From NCBI RefSeq assembly GCF_014192225.1, contig NZ_JACHXS010000004.1, positions 186,001 through 250,000 of the forward strand: a stretch of DNA of 64,000 nt. Direction: 5' to 3'. The first letter of the stretch is position 1. Every line of letters begins with the position of its first letter. Positions 49,269 to 58,079 of this stretch are shown here, one piece after another. Source of the DNA: Pseudoduganella umbonata. Its GTDB lineage: Bacteria; Pseudomonadota; Gammaproteobacteria; Burkholderiales; Burkholderiaceae_D. The notes under the pieces were generated by a model. The model did not search any database, was not told the origin of the DNA, and was given only the letters and a program-made list of their open reading frames with translations. The translations under genes and the position numbers were made by a program.

Positions 49269-49790
49269 ATGAGTTTTTCACTGTATTCCGCCTCGGTACC
49301 CGTATTCCACCAGATCCTGAACAGCCTGCTCGAGATCCTCGACAAGGCCGACAGACACGTCGAGACCACGCGGATCGACCCCAACGCGCTGCTGCAATTC
49401 CGGCTGTTCCCGGACATGCTGCCATTCACGCGCCAGATCCAGATCGCCACCGATTTCGCCAAGGGCGCCGGCGCCCGGCTGGCCGGCCAGGAAGTGCCGG
49501 CCTGGGAAGACTCGGAAAAAAGCTTTGCCGAGCTGAAACTGCGCATCAAGAAGACGCTGGTTTTCCTGGACGGCCTGCCACGCAACGAGATTGAGCACAG
49601 CGCGGAGCGTGCGATCACCACCGGCAGCGGCGAGAAGACCCGGCACTTCACCGGCCAGACCTACCTGCTGCACTATGTGCTGCCGCACTTCTTCTTCCAT
49701 GCCACGACCGCCTACGACATCCTGCGGCACAACGGTATCGAGATCGGCAAGAAAGACTTCATCGGCACGATCCCTCAGCAAGCGCAGTAA
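49269..49790 (+). CDS. DUF1993 family protein
   Basis: Cytoplasmic protein of 173 residues: MSFSLYSASVPVFHQILNSL, then LPFTRQIQIATDFAKG and FFFHATTAYDILRHNGIEIGK. This fits the DUF1993 four-helix fold (DinB-like). AGGAG 6 bases before the ATG. Followed by a perfect terminator. Biochemical role unknown. Confidence 0.88.
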   Translation: MSFSLYSASVPVFHQILNSLLEILDKADRHVETTRIDPNALLQFRLFPDMLPFTRQIQIATDFAKGAGARLAGQEVPAWEDSEKSFAELKLRIKKTLVFLDGLPRNEIEHSAERAITTGSGEKTRHFTGQTYLLHYVLPHFFFHATTAYDILRHNGIEIGKKDFIGTIPQQAQ

Positions 49791-49798
49791 GGAACACC

Positions 49799-49839
49799 GC
49801 AAAGCAAAACCGGTGGCGAAGCCACCGGTTTTGCTTTGC
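49799..49839. terminator. Perfect bidirectional terminator
   Basis: A 19-bp perfect stem (49799-49817 with 49821-49839) around a GAA loop. T-rich and A-rich arms serve both strands: it separates the DUF1993 gene from the convergent DUF1289 gene. Confidence 0.9.
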
Positions 49840-49853
49840 TGGCATGTAGCTTT

Positions 49854-50048
49854 TCAGCTGTTGCGGCGCGGGTAGCCTTGCGCCAGGATGCGCTGCCAGA
49901 CTTTTTCCTTGTCCTCGGCCGACATCGATACCCAGTGCGCCACTTCGATATAGGTACGGCCGCAGCCGCGGCAAACGTCGTCGAACGTCGTCGAGCACAC
50001 GGCCACGCATGGCGTGTCCGGACGTTCGGGGAGCTTTTCCTCCGTCAT
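49854..50048 (-). CDS. DUF1289 domain protein
   Basis: Small protein of 64 residues with the four-Cys core PCVAVCSTTFDDVCRGCGRT followed by EVAHWVSMSAEDKEKVWQRI. DUF1289 proteins are thought to bind metal or an iron-sulfur cluster. It overlaps the end of the DUF1415 gene by 4 bases, so it is coupled to it. Confidence 0.9.
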   Translation of the reverse strand: MTEEKLPERPDTPCVAVCSTTFDDVCRGCGRTYIEVAHWVSMSAEDKEKVWQRILAQGYPRRNS

Positions 50049-50620
50049 GGCTGTTTCCGCGGAAACAGCTTGTCCCAGCCTTCGTGGCCCAGGTTTTCCA
50101 TTGTCTCGATGTTTTTCTCGAAGATCGCTTCCGCTTCGGGAAAGGCTTCGACGGCCCGCTCGACACTGTCTTCGCGCAGCAGGTGCAGCGTGGGATAGGG
50201 CGACCGGTTGGTATAATTGCCGATATCGTTCCGATCGGTATCGGCGAACTGGTAATCGGGGTGGAAGCTGGCCACCTGCAGTTCGCCCACCAGTCCCATG
50301 TCTTCAAGCGCGGCGTCGGCCACGTCGAGGAACTCGTTGTAGTCCTCGAAGTCATTCAATACCTGGGGATGGATGATCAGCGTCGTATCGACTTCCTCGG
50401 CGGGTGTGTCCGACAGCCGTTGCAGCTCATCCATCAGGGTTTCCAGCAGTGCTTCGGGCGTCGTGGCATCGGACACCACGTAGCGGATCTGCCGCTTGAC
50501 GTGGACAGCCTTGGCGAACGGGCACAGGTTCAGCCCGATCACGGCCTTTTCCAGCCAGTCCGCGGTTGCCGCGATGGCGCTTGCGTGGTCCACCGCGGCA
50601 CTGTTCGTACTATTATTCAT
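50045..50620 (-). CDS. DUF1415 family protein
   Basis: Protein of 191 residues: ADWLEKAVIGLNLCPFAKAV, then LIIHPQVLNDFEDYNEFLDV and QVASFHPDYQFADTD, and SPYPTLHLLRE. All are DUF1415 hallmarks. The conserved Cys and His residues hint at a metal site. The start at 50620 is taken as the first family-like Met. Function unknown; the DUF1415-DUF1289 pair recurs in betaproteobacteria. Confidence 0.9.
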   Translation of the reverse strand: MNNSTNSAAVDHASAIAATADWLEKAVIGLNLCPFAKAVHVKRQIRYVVSDATTPEALLETLMDELQRLSDTPAEEVDTTLIIHPQVLNDFEDYNEFLDVADAALEDMGLVGELQVASFHPDYQFADTDRNDIGNYTNRSPYPTLHLLREDSVERAVEAFPEAEAIFEKNIETMENLGHEGWDKLFPRKQP

Positions 50621-50775
50621 GATTAAATCCCGGCTTTGAAATACTGGTTCGCCATTGTACGCATCGGATGACGTTTTCGCCATTTGCTGTTATTTCGCTG
50701 CGATCCACACGGATCTTGCCATTATTTCTCTCGATGCCGCTGCTCAAGTTTTTTGTAACGGAGCCGACATATTGC

Positions 50776-50804
50776 TTGACGGCGGCCCGGCAACGTCCTT
50801 AAAC
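50776..50804 (+). promoter_or_regulatory. Promoter of mltD
   Basis: TTGACG (50776-50781), 17-bp spacer, TTAAAC (50799-50804) on the plus strand. Leaves a leader of about 65 bases. Confidence 0.6.
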
Positions 50805-50878
50805 TCGGCCTTTGAATTGGTAGTCCGTCCCGCCCTGGGCCTGCCCTGGTTAACCTGACGACAACACAATGGAGCACT

Positions 50879-52240
50879 ATGCGAATTAAGTACATCTCCC
50901 TGCTGGCGGCGCTTGCCGTGGCACCGGCGATCAGCCAGGCGGTAGAGTCCGCCGTAGCGACGGACCGAGCTTCCCTCCCCCTGATCCCGCTGTCCTCCGC
51001 CATCAAGGCACCTGCACCGAATCTCGCCACGCCCCCCGCAACCGCCACCAAGACATCCTCCGACGATCCGTTCCGTGAAACGGATGTATGGAACCGCATC
51101 CGCACCGGCTTTTCGATTCCCGACCTGAACAATTCCCTCGTGTCGAAGCATGCCAACTGGTATGCCGAGCGGCCGGACCACATGGCCCGCACGTCGGCAC
51201 GGGCGTCGCTGTACCTGTTCCACGTGGTCACGGAACTGGAAAAGCGCAATATGCCGACCGAACTGGCGCTGCTGCCGTTCATCGAGTCGGCGTTCAATCC
51301 GGTGGCCGTATCGAGCGCGAACGCGGGCGGCATGTGGCAGTTCATGCCCGGCACCGGCCGCGATTTCAACCTGAAGCAGAACGCCTTCAAGGATGACCGC
51401 CGCTCCGTGCTGGCATCCACCGACGCCGCGCTGACCTACCTGCAAAAGCTGTACGACATGTTCGGCGACTGGCAACTGGCACTCGCCGCGTACAACTGGG
51501 GCGAAGGCTCGGTGCAGAAGGCGATCGCGAAGAACCGCGCCGCCGGCAAGCCGACCGATTTCGACAGCCTGGCCGACCTGATGCCGGCGGAAACGCGCAA
51601 CTACGTGCCCAAGCTGCAGGCCGTGAAGAACATCGTCGCCAACCCGGCGCGCTACGGCCTGTCGCTGCCGCTGATCCGCAACGAGCCGTATTTCACGGCC
51701 GTCGACAAGACCAGCGACATCGACCTGGCGATCGCCGCGCAACTGGCCGAACTGTCGGTGGATGAGTTCAAGGCGCTGAACCCGCAATTCAAGCGCCCCG
51801 TGATCACCGGCGGCGAACAGACGCAGATCCTGCTGCCGAAGGAAAACGCGGAAAAGTTCCACCTGAACCTGGCACAGTGGGGCCAGGCGCTGTCCACCTG
51901 GACCACGCACCGCGTCAGCAGCGCGCGCGAAAGCATCGCCTCGCTGGCGTCGAAGTTCCGCACCACGCCCGACGTGATCCGCAAGGCCAACAACCTGCCG
52001 TCGCGCGGCGTGCTGACGGCCGGCTCGACGATCCTGGTGCCGAAGATTTCCACCAGTGCCCATTTCGACATCCCTGTCGAGATCGCCGACAACGCCACCG
52101 TCGGCGTGGCCGACGAACCGGTCGCCAAGCGCAGCAATTACCGCAAGGCGAAGGCCTCCAGCGGCAAGAGCAAGTCGCCGATCAAGCTGGTCAAGGCGCG
52201 CGTCTCGCGCGACCAGGCCGGCAAGAAGCGCAGGAACTGA
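50879..52240 (+). CDS. mltD: Membrane-bound lytic murein transglycosylase D-like
   Basis: Protein of 453 residues. Signal peptide to about residue 21. The SLT domain (about 105-240) has catalytic E136 in LLPFIESAFNPVAVSS, followed by AGGMWQFMPGTGRDF and AYNWGEGSV. A LysM-like region lies at about 340-390 (IASLASKFRTTPDVIRKANN). The C-terminus is Lys/Arg-rich. It cleaves glycan strands with formation of 1,6-anhydroMurNAc. No lipobox is seen, unlike E. coli MltD, so it may be soluble in the periplasm. GGAG 4 bases before the ATG. Confidence 0.93.
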   Translation: MRIKYISLLAALAVAPAISQAVESAVATDRASLPLIPLSSAIKAPAPNLATPPATATKTSSDDPFRETDVWNRIRTGFSIPDLNNSLVSKHANWYAERPDHMARTSARASLYLFHVVTELEKRNMPTELALLPFIESAFNPVAVSSANAGGMWQFMPGTGRDFNLKQNAFKDDRRSVLASTDAALTYLQKLYDMFGDWQLALAAYNWGEGSVQKAIAKNRAAGKPTDFDSLADLMPAETRNYVPKLQAVKNIVANPARYGLSLPLIRNEPYFTAVDKTSDIDLAIAAQLAELSVDEFKALNPQFKRPVITGGEQTQILLPKENAEKFHLNLAQWGQALSTWTTHRVSSARESIASLASKFRTTPDVIRKANNLPSRGVLTAGSTILVPKISTSAHFDIPVEIADNATVGVADEPVAKRSNYRKAKASSGKSKSPIKLVKARVSRDQAGKKRRN

Positions 52241-52266
52241 CCGGCGGATCGATCGCACCGCCCGCA

Positions 52267-52305
52267 CGCAAAGGCTGCGGGGCCGATGGCCCCGCAGCCT
52301 TTGCG
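52267..52305 (+). terminator. Hairpin terminator after mltD
   Basis: A perfect 18-bp stem (52267-52284 with 52288-52305) and a GAT loop, followed by GTTTAC. The T-run is short, but the stem is very strong. Confidence 0.75.
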
Positions 52306-52397
52306 GTTTACAGGTGAACTGCAGGATGCTCCGCAGGATGAACCGCAGCATGGCCCGCGGCGCGGCCCGGCACACACCGGATAGCAATCCGCCAAGC

Positions 52398-52426
52398 TTG
52401 CAGGCGCCGTCCCCAAGCCATACAAT
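52398..52426 (+). promoter_or_regulatory. Candidate promoter of fabI
   Basis: TTGCAG (52398-52403), 17-bp spacer, TACAAT (52421-52426), about 100 bases before the ATG. The -35 box is poor. Confidence 0.45.
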
Positions 52427-52529
52427 CTCGATCCTGCGGTAATGCGTACCCGTCATCGATTGGTCCGTCACCAACTAGAACAACAACCCGTGCTGCGCCG
52501 AACGCGCGCAACAGGCAATTGGAGTAATC

Positions 52530-53321
52530 ATGGCTTTCTTGCAAGGCAAAAAAATCCTTATCACCGGCTTGCTGTCCAACCGCTCGATCGCCTATGGCAT
52601 CGCGCAGGCCTGCCACCGCGAAGGCGCCGAGCTGGCCTTCACCTACGTTGGCGAACGCTTCAAGGACCGCATCACCGATTTCGCCGCCGAGTTCGGCAGC
52701 AAGCTGGTGTTCGATTGCGACGTGGCCAGCGATGAGCAGATCGAAGCGCTGTTCCGCGACCTGGGCCAGAGCTGGGACAGCCTGGATGGCTTCGTGCACG
52801 CGATCGGCTTCGCGCCGCGCGAGGCGATCGCCGGTGAATTCCTGGACGGCTTCTCGCGCGAGAACTTCCGCGTAGCCCACGATATCTCCGCCTACAGCTT
52901 CCCGGCCATGGTGAAGGCTGCGCTGCCGCTGCTGAAGGAAGGCTCGTCGGTCCTGACGCTGTCGTACCTGGGCGCCATGCGCGCGATCCCGTACTACAAC
53001 ACGATGGGCCTGGCCAAGGCATCGCTGGAAGCATCGGTACGCTACCTGGCCGAGAACCTGGGCCAGAAGGGCATCCGCTCGAACGGCATCTCGGCCGGTC
53101 CGATCAAGACGCTGGCCGCCTCGGGCATCAAGGATTTCTCGAAACTGCTCGGCTTTGCCGCCAGCCATGCGCCGCTGCGCCGTAACGTGACGATCGAGGA
53201 AGTGGGCAACACGGCGGCGTTCCTGCTGTCGCCGCTGTCGTCCGGCATCACCGGCGACATCATCTACGTGGACGGCGGTTTCTCCCACGTGATGGGCCTG
53301 AACGCCAGCGATTACCAGTAA
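52530..53321 (+). CDS. fabI: Enoyl-[acyl-carrier-protein] reductase (NADH) FabI
   Basis: Last step of the fatty-acid elongation cycle. It has 263 residues. The NAD site is [18 protein letters not shown]. The catalytic residues fall on the E. coli numbers: Y146, Y156 and K163. G93 and M159, contacts for triclosan-type inhibitors, also match, so sensitivity would be expected (inference). GGAG 5 bases before ATG. Single-gene unit. Confidence 0.97.
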   Translation: MAFLQGKKILITGLLSNRSIAYGIAQACHREGAELAFTYVGERFKDRITDFAAEFGSKLVFDCDVASDEQIEALFRDLGQSWDSLDGFVHAIGFAPREAIAGEFLDGFSRENFRVAHDISAYSFPAMVKAALPLLKEGSSVLTLSYLGAMRAIPYYNTMGLAKASLEASVRYLAENLGQKGIRSNGISAGPIKTLAASGIKDFSKLLGFAASHAPLRRNVTIEEVGNTAAFLLSPLSSGITGDIIYVDGGFSHVMGLNASDYQ

Positions 53322-53345
53322 ATTACCAGCAATCCCGGCACGCGC

Positions 53346-53386
53346 CGGGACGGTGCCTCCGCAACGCGGGCGCCGGCATCGTCCCG
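53346..53386 (+). other. Hairpin in the fabI 3' region
   Basis: A 12-bp stem (CGGGACGGTGCC with GGCATCGTCCCG, one G-T pair) with a 17-base loop that itself can pair. It starts 25 bases past the stop. No T-run, so probably an mRNA 3'-end structure. Confidence 0.55.
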
Positions 53387-53434
53387 ACCTGTCTGCACGG
53401 TTCAGAAACCCGTGCAGGACTTATGGAAATCGGG

Positions 53435-53653
53435 TATCATGCTCTTTGTGCGTTGCAACAGACTTCGCACAAAGAAGAAGAACATAAGAGTTATTTAGCT
53501 ATTTAATCAGCTTCGCAAGCCTTCGCGCATCCCGGTTTCTTTGCCCGTGCATTTAGCAATACAGCATGCAAACACATGCTAATGCAAAGCCCGGATGGCG
53601 CTTATAAAAAGCCCCCCGCCCCTGAGTGGCTGCACGATATCTACAGGATATCG
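53435..53653 (+). promoter_or_regulatory. Structured 5' leader of the DEAD-box helicase gene
   Basis: A candidate -10 (TATCAT, 53435-53440) has no good -35. At once after it: hairpin CTTTGTGCG/CGCACAAAG (53444-53474). Next, a nested structure 53532-53594 in which CCGG, CTTTGC and GCATTTAGCA pair with the 3' side. Its 3' arm CATGCTAATGC can also pair with AGCATG (53563-53568), an alternative fold. Then CGATATC-TACAG-GATATCG (53635-53653). A leader of about 340 bases is long and fits cold-shock type control of RNA helicase genes (inference). Confidence 0.5.
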
Positions 53654-53790
53654 CTGCTCGACACCGTCCCGGCGCAAAGCTTTTGTGCCGAAATTTCTAT
53701 TCTTGCTGTCTAGAGTCATTTCGTTTGGTTGGCGTTGCTATGTTGCGTTCTGCGCTTGTGCAGGAACGCGCAATTTTACGAAAGAAATAC

Positions 53791-55311
53791 ATGAGTTTTG
53801 AAGCACTAGGTCTCCACGCATCGATCCTGAAAGCCCTGACGGATTCCGGCTACACCACGCCTACGCCAGTCCAGGAACAAGCTTTGCCCGCCGCAATGGC
53901 CGGGAAGGATCTGCTGGTTTCCTCGCAAACGGGCTCCGGCAAGACCGCGGCCTTCATGCTGCCGTCGCTGCACCGCCTGGCCGAAATGGCCCCGGCGGAA
54001 TCGGCCGGCCGCACCCCGAACCAGGAGAAGCAGGCTGCGCAGGCGCGCGGCGAGCGTCCCCGTTTCAAGGCAGCCCAGCCGAAGATGCTGGTACTGACCC
54101 CGACCCGCGAACTGGCTTTGCAGGTCACCACCAATACCGACAAGTATGCAGTGAACCTGCGCCGCCTGAAAGCAGTGGCGATCCTGGGCGGCATGCCGTA
54201 CCCGAAACAGATGCAACTGCTGTCGCGCAATCCTGAAATCATCGTGGCAACGCCGGGTCGCCTGATCGACCACATGGAATCGGGCAAGATCGACTTCTCC
54301 CAGCTGGAAATCCTGGTCCTGGACGAAGCCGACCGCATGCTGGACATGGGCTTCATCGACGACATCGAGAAGATCGTTGCCGCCACCCCGGCTTCGCGCC
54401 AGACGATGCTGTTCTCGGCCACGCTGGAAGGCACGGTCGGCAACATGGCCCGCCGCATCACCAAGGATCCGATGACGATCGAGATCAAGCAGGCTGCCAA
54501 CAAGCACGAGAACATCACGCAGCGCGTCCACTTCGTCGACGACCTGTCGCACAAGAACCGCCTGCTCGATCACCTGCTGCGCGACGAAACGCTGGACCAG
54601 GCCGTGGTGTTCACGGCCACCAAGCGCGATGCCGACACGATCGCCGACCGCCTGAACATCGCCGGTTTCTCGGCCGCCGCACTGCATGGCGACATGCACC
54701 AGGGCGCCCGTAACCGCACGCTCGACAGCATGCGCCGCGGTACCGTGAAAGTGCTGGTCGCCACCGACGTTGCCGCGCGCGGCATCGACGTGCCGACGAT
54801 CACCCACGTGTTCAACTACGACCTGCCGAAGTTCGCCGAAGACTACGTGCACCGTATCGGCCGCACCGGCCGCGCCGGCCGCAATGGCCTGGCGATCTCG
54901 CTGGTGAACCATTCGGAAAACATGAACGTGCGCCGCATCGAACGCTTCACGAAGCAGTCGATCCCGGTCAACGTGGTGGAAGGCTTCGAGCCGAAGAAGG
55001 CGGCGGCACCGCGTTCCGCGGCACGTCCGGGCTGGAAGCCGGGCGAAGGCCGCGGCGGCAAGCCGGCGGGCCAGCGCAGCTTCTCGAAGCCTGCCTACCC
55101 GCGCGAAGGCGGCGCACCGCGTGAAGGCGGCTTCGCCCGCGACAGCAGCCACTACCGCAGCGAAGGCACGCCATTCCGCGCCGACGGTGCACCGCGTCCG
55201 GAAGGCGGCTTCCGCCGTGAAGGCGCGCCGGCACGCAAGGAAGGCGGCGGTTTCCGTCGCGACAGCGCTCCGCGTTCCGACGCACCGCGCCGTCCGTGGG
55301 GCGAACGCTGA
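53791..55311 (+). CDS. rhlE: DEAD-box RNA helicase, RhlE type
   Basis: ATP-dependent RNA helicase of 506 residues. Motifs in order: Q motif (GYTTPTPVQEQALPAA), SSQTGSGKT, PTRELALQV, TPGRLIDHM, VLDEADRMLDMGF, LFSATL, then ARGIDVPTITHVFNYDLP and HRIGRTGRAGR. A long tail (about 420-506) carries repeats like REGG, RPEGGFRREG, RGG-like and basic, which should bind RNA. The start at ATG 53791 (MSFEALGLHASIL) is family-like; a Met 17 codons upstream is less so. Likely roles are ribosome assembly and mRNA decay. Confidence 0.93.
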   Translation: MSFEALGLHASILKALTDSGYTTPTPVQEQALPAAMAGKDLLVSSQTGSGKTAAFMLPSLHRLAEMAPAESAGRTPNQEKQAAQARGERPRFKAAQPKMLVLTPTRELALQVTTNTDKYAVNLRRLKAVAILGGMPYPKQMQLLSRNPEIIVATPGRLIDHMESGKIDFSQLEILVLDEADRMLDMGFIDDIEKIVAATPASRQTMLFSATLEGTVGNMARRITKDPMTIEIKQAANKHENITQRVHFVDDLSHKNRLLDHLLRDETLDQAVVFTATKRDADTIADRLNIAGFSAAALHGDMHQGARNRTLDSMRRGTVKVLVATDVAARGIDVPTITHVFNYDLPKFAEDYVHRIGRTGRAGRNGLAISLVNHSENMNVRRIERFTKQSIPVNVVEGFEPKKAAAPRSAARPGWKPGEGRGGKPAGQRSFSKPAYPREGGAPREGGFARDSSHYRSEGTPFRADGAPRPEGGFRREGAPARKEGGGFRRDSAPRSDAPRRPWGER

Positions 55312-55335
55312 TCGCCAGCGTGAAGCCGTAGCATG

Positions 55336-55369
55336 AAAAACCGCCGGGTTCGCCCGGCGGTTTTTTTTT
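55336..55369 (+). terminator. Intrinsic terminator after rhlE
   Basis: A GC-rich 8-bp stem extended by A-T pairs, ACCGCCGGG/CCCGGCGGT, with a stable TTCG loop and nine T. Confidence 0.95.
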
Positions 55370-55446
55370 GCGCTGTTCAGCTGCTCAGCAGCGCACATGT
55401 ACGCTGCCGTACAGAACGCGGCTCGACTGCGCGGCACACTTGGGAC

Positions 55447-56514
55447 ATGAAAAAGCTCGCCCTAACCCTGCTCCTCGCTGCGCCGCTGGCGCATGCCCAG
55501 AACACGCCGACGGCCCGGCCTGCACCACCTGCCCAGCCGACGCCGTCCGCACAACCCGCGCCGCAGGCTCAACCCGCGACGCAAGCTCAGCCGTCGACGC
55601 CCGCCGGCGCCACGCAAGCGGGCCAGCCTGCTCAGCCCGGCCAGCCATCGGCCCCGGCGCCCATCACGCCGGACCAGGTGCCGCCCGACCTGCGTGCCCA
55701 GATCCTGCTGGACCGCGCCCACTTCTCGCCCGGCGAGATCGATGGCAAGGTCGGCAGCAACATGCGCCAGGCGATCGCCGGCTTCCAGAAGGCACGCGGC
55801 CTGCAGGTCACGGGCACGCTGGACCAGGCCACCTCGGCCGCGCTGGAAGACCGCCAGCCGCTCCTCGGTACCTATACGATCACGGATGTCGACGTGCAGG
55901 GTCCGTACGGCCCCGTCCCGGAATCGATGGCGGACAAGGCCAAGCTGGCTTCGCTGCACTATGAAACGATCGAGGAAGCCCTGGGCGAACGCTTCCATTC
56001 CAGCCCGGAGCTGCTCAAGCAAATGAATCCCGGCAAGAACTTCATGCAAGCGGGCGAGAAGATCCTCGTGCCCAACACGGGCGCGTCCGGTCCCCTGCCT
56101 GCGGCCGCCAGGCTGGTCGTCGACGACTCGGACCGCACGCTGTCCCTGCTCGACGACAGCGGCAAGGTCATCGCCCAGTTCCCCGCCAGCACGGGCAGCG
56201 AACACGATCCGCTGCCGGTCGGCACCTGGAAGATCAATGGCGTCGGCCGCAACCCGGATTACCGCTACAACCCGAAACTGTTCTGGGATGCCAAGCCCGG
56301 CGAGGGCAAGGCGATGATCAAGCCGGGGCCGAACAACCCGGTGGGCGTGGTGTGGATCGACCTGTCGAAGGAACACTATGGCATCCACGGCACGCCGGTG
56401 CCGTCGAAGATCGGCAAGACCGAATCGCACGGCTGCATCCGCCTGACGAACTGGGACGCCGCCAAGGTCGCGAATGTCGTATCGCCGGGCTTCGAAGTGA
56501 TCCTGCAAGACTAA
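55447..56514 (+). CDS. L,D-transpeptidase (YkuD) with peptidoglycan-binding domain
   Basis: Protein of 355 residues. Signal peptide to about residue 18 ([11 protein letters not shown]). A Pro/Ala/Gln linker with several PAPQAQP-like repeats (20-70) follows. The peptidoglycan-binding domain (about 75-140) has [17 protein letters not shown]. The YkuD domain (about 215-355) ends in the active site [20 protein letters not shown] with the catalytic Cys. It cross-links or attaches proteins to diaminopimelate in the wall. The M23 gene starts 18 bases later, so the two form an operon. Confidence 0.93.
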   Translation: MKKLALTLLLAAPLAHAQNTPTARPAPPAQPTPSAQPAPQAQPATQAQPSTPAGATQAGQPAQPGQPSAPAPITPDQVPPDLRAQILLDRAHFSPGEIDGKVGSNMRQAIAGFQKARGLQVTGTLDQATSAALEDRQPLLGTYTITDVDVQGPYGPVPESMADKAKLASLHYETIEEALGERFHSSPELLKQMNPGKNFMQAGEKILVPNTGASGPLPAAARLVVDDSDRTLSLLDDSGKVIAQFPASTGSEHDPLPVGTWKINGVGRNPDYRYNPKLFWDAKPGEGKAMIKPGPNNPVGVVWIDLSKEHYGIHGTPVPSKIGKTESHGCIRLTNWDAAKVANVVSPGFEVILQD

Positions 56515-56532
56515 AACAGACGGAGACGCTTG

Positions 56533-57285
56533 ATGAAATGGCTGCTGACCTTGCTGCTGGGTGCCGCGCTCGGCGTGGTGGGAACGGTGTTGTGGCTGGG
56601 GCGTGACGTGCCGCCGACCGTTCCCCAGGAAACAGCGGTGACTCCCGCCCCGCTTCCCGCCCCGCTTCCCGCCGGGCCGACAGCCGCCGTACCGGCCCCT
56701 GCACCAGCCGCAGGCGCAGCCGTACCTGCAGGCGGCGCCGGCGGTGCCGCCGGCGTTCCAATCTCGTCCAAGGACCTGCCGGAGGTGCAGCCGCCGGCCC
56801 CGGTCGATCCGGCAACCACCAGTTTCGACATCGACGTGAAACCGGCGATCGGCCCCCTGCTGCTGCCGGTGGCCGGCGTCAGTCCGCGCGAACTGTCCGA
56901 TACTTTCAGCCAGCCGCGCGGTACCGAGCGCCAACACCTGGCGTTGGATATCCCCGCGCCGAAAGGCACGCCCGTCCTTGCGGTGGCGGACGGCAAGATT
57001 ACCAAGCTGTTCACCAGCAAGCCGGGCGGCTTGACCGTGTACCAGTTCGATCCGTCGGAAAAATACGCGTATTACTATGCCCACCTGGACAGCTATGCGC
57101 CGGAGCTCAAGGAAGGCAGCACGATCCGGCGTGGCCAGATGATCGGCTACGTGGGCGTAACGGGCAATTCCGACCCGAACGCGCCGCACCTGCATTTCGC
57201 GATCTTCGAACTGGGCGCGGACAAGAAATGGTGGGAAGGCACGCCGGTGAACCCGTATCCGTACCTGGCGGCAGTCGCCAGATAG
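56533..57285 (+). CDS. M23 family metallopeptidase (LytM domain)
   Basis: Protein of 250 residues. N-terminal membrane anchor or signal (about 3-23), a Pro/Ala/Gly-rich linker (30-80), and a LytM domain (about 110-245). The zinc ligands are visible: H and D in QHLALDIPAPKGTPV and the HxH in NAPHLHFAIFE. So the endopeptidase site is complete, unlike in EnvC-type activators. GGAG 7 bases before the ATG; a TTG one codon earlier is less likely. The stop codon lies inside a 20-bp tandem duplication. Confidence 0.92.
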   Translation: MKWLLTLLLGAALGVVGTVLWLGRDVPPTVPQETAVTPAPLPAPLPAGPTAAVPAPAPAAGAAVPAGGAGGAAGVPISSKDLPEVQPPAPVDPATTSFDIDVKPAIGPLLLPVAGVSPRELSDTFSQPRGTERQHLALDIPAPKGTPVLAVADGKITKLFTSKPGGLTVYQFDPSEKYAYYYAHLDSYAPELKEGSTIRRGQMIGYVGVTGNSDPNAPHLHFAIFELGADKKWWEGTPVNPYPYLAAVAR

Positions 57286-57317
57286 CGCGATGCCCGACCA
57301 GATAGCGCGATGCCCGA
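57278..57317 (+). repeat. Perfect 20-bp tandem duplication over the M23 stop
   Basis: Unit CCAGATAGCGCGATGCCCGA at 57278-57297 and again at 57298-57317, without mismatch. The first copy contains the TAG stop of the M23 gene. A recent slippage or duplication event is likely. Confidence 0.9.
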
Positions 57318-57421
57318 CGGATTCCGGGTGACTCATCCGGGATCAAAGCCAGGCAACGGTGCTCCCTCTTGCTTCAGGTCGCCAGAGGACTACGGGGGCG
57401 AAAGCCTGCCAGCGCGGAAGG

Positions 57422-57958
57422 CTACCAGTGGCGTACCCGCCCCGTATCCATGTGCACGAACTGCGAATCGTGGTAATACCCCACGCCGCCGGACTTCAGC
57501 GCCAGCGCCGCCTTGTGCACCTGCCGCAAGTCCTTGCCGGGGATGCGCAAGTCGATCGCCTTGCCTTCGAGGTGCATGCTGTGCCTGGCCACGCCACCGC
57601 TGGCGGCGGCCAGCTTGCGGTTGGTTTCCGGCGAACGATAGCCGGAAATGATGTGCACGACGTTATTGCTGCCGAACTGGGCGGAGACCTTCTCGACCAG
57701 CAGCAGCAGCGCCGGATCGATCGTCGCAATGGTGTTGCTGCGGTGATCGCGCAGCAGCTTGTTGATGTCCTGCAGTGCGTCGGGAATGAACTCCCCTTCG
57801 GCCCAGAACACGCTCTTGAGCGATTCGCCCGTGTGCGTGTTGTGGAAGCGCAGGATGCGTTCGTGCGGAGCCGCCACCGCGGCACGGGCCAGCGCGGGCA
57901 TGCTCAATGCGGACGCGACGGCTACCGATTTCTTGAGGAATGATCGACGTTTGTTCAT
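57422..57958 (-). CDS. DUF882 / YcbK-type peptidase-like protein, Tat-exported
   Basis: Protein of 178 residues with a Tat signal (NKRRSFLKKSVAVASALSMP, then ALARA). The M15-like fold shows the zinc ligands in ISGYRSPETNRKLAA, RHSMHLEGKAIDLRI and QFVHMDTGRVRHW. DUF882 proteins (E. coli MepK/YcbK) cut the 3-3 cross-links made by L,D-transpeptidases, which fits the L,D-transpeptidase gene close by. AGGAG lies 12 bases before the ATG. Confidence 0.9.
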   Translation of the reverse strand: MNKRRSFLKKSVAVASALSMPALARAAVAAPHERILRFHNTHTGESLKSVFWAEGEFIPDALQDINKLLRDHRSNTIATIDPALLLLVEKVSAQFGSNNVVHIISGYRSPETNRKLAAASGGVARHSMHLEGKAIDLRIPGKDLRQVHKAALALKSGGVGYYHDSQFVHMDTGRVRHW

Positions 57959-58024
57959 GGGTGAATGATACTCCTGTTCGCCGACGTGCGGATTTTATGG
58001 CGCGTTGCAACTCTTTGTCATATA

Positions 58025-58071
58025 CTTGATTACTCAAGCACACTTCAAACATCGTTCAAGCTCACTTCAAG
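58025..58071. promoter_or_regulatory. Likely MarR operator and direct repeats
   Basis: Palindrome CTTGA-TTAC-TCAAG at 58025-58038. Two near-identical 16-base direct repeats follow (TCAAGCACACTTCAAA at 58034, TCAAGCTCACTTCAAG at 58056), 22 bp apart, up to the MarR ribosome binding site. Suggests autoregulation. Confidence 0.5.
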
Positions 58072-58079
58072 GATCCCTG

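Noticed and set aside
54968..55437. Arg/Ala-rich frames antisense to the rhlE tail
   Set aside because: They arise from the repeated Gly/Arg-rich codons of the helicase tail and have no ribosome binding site.
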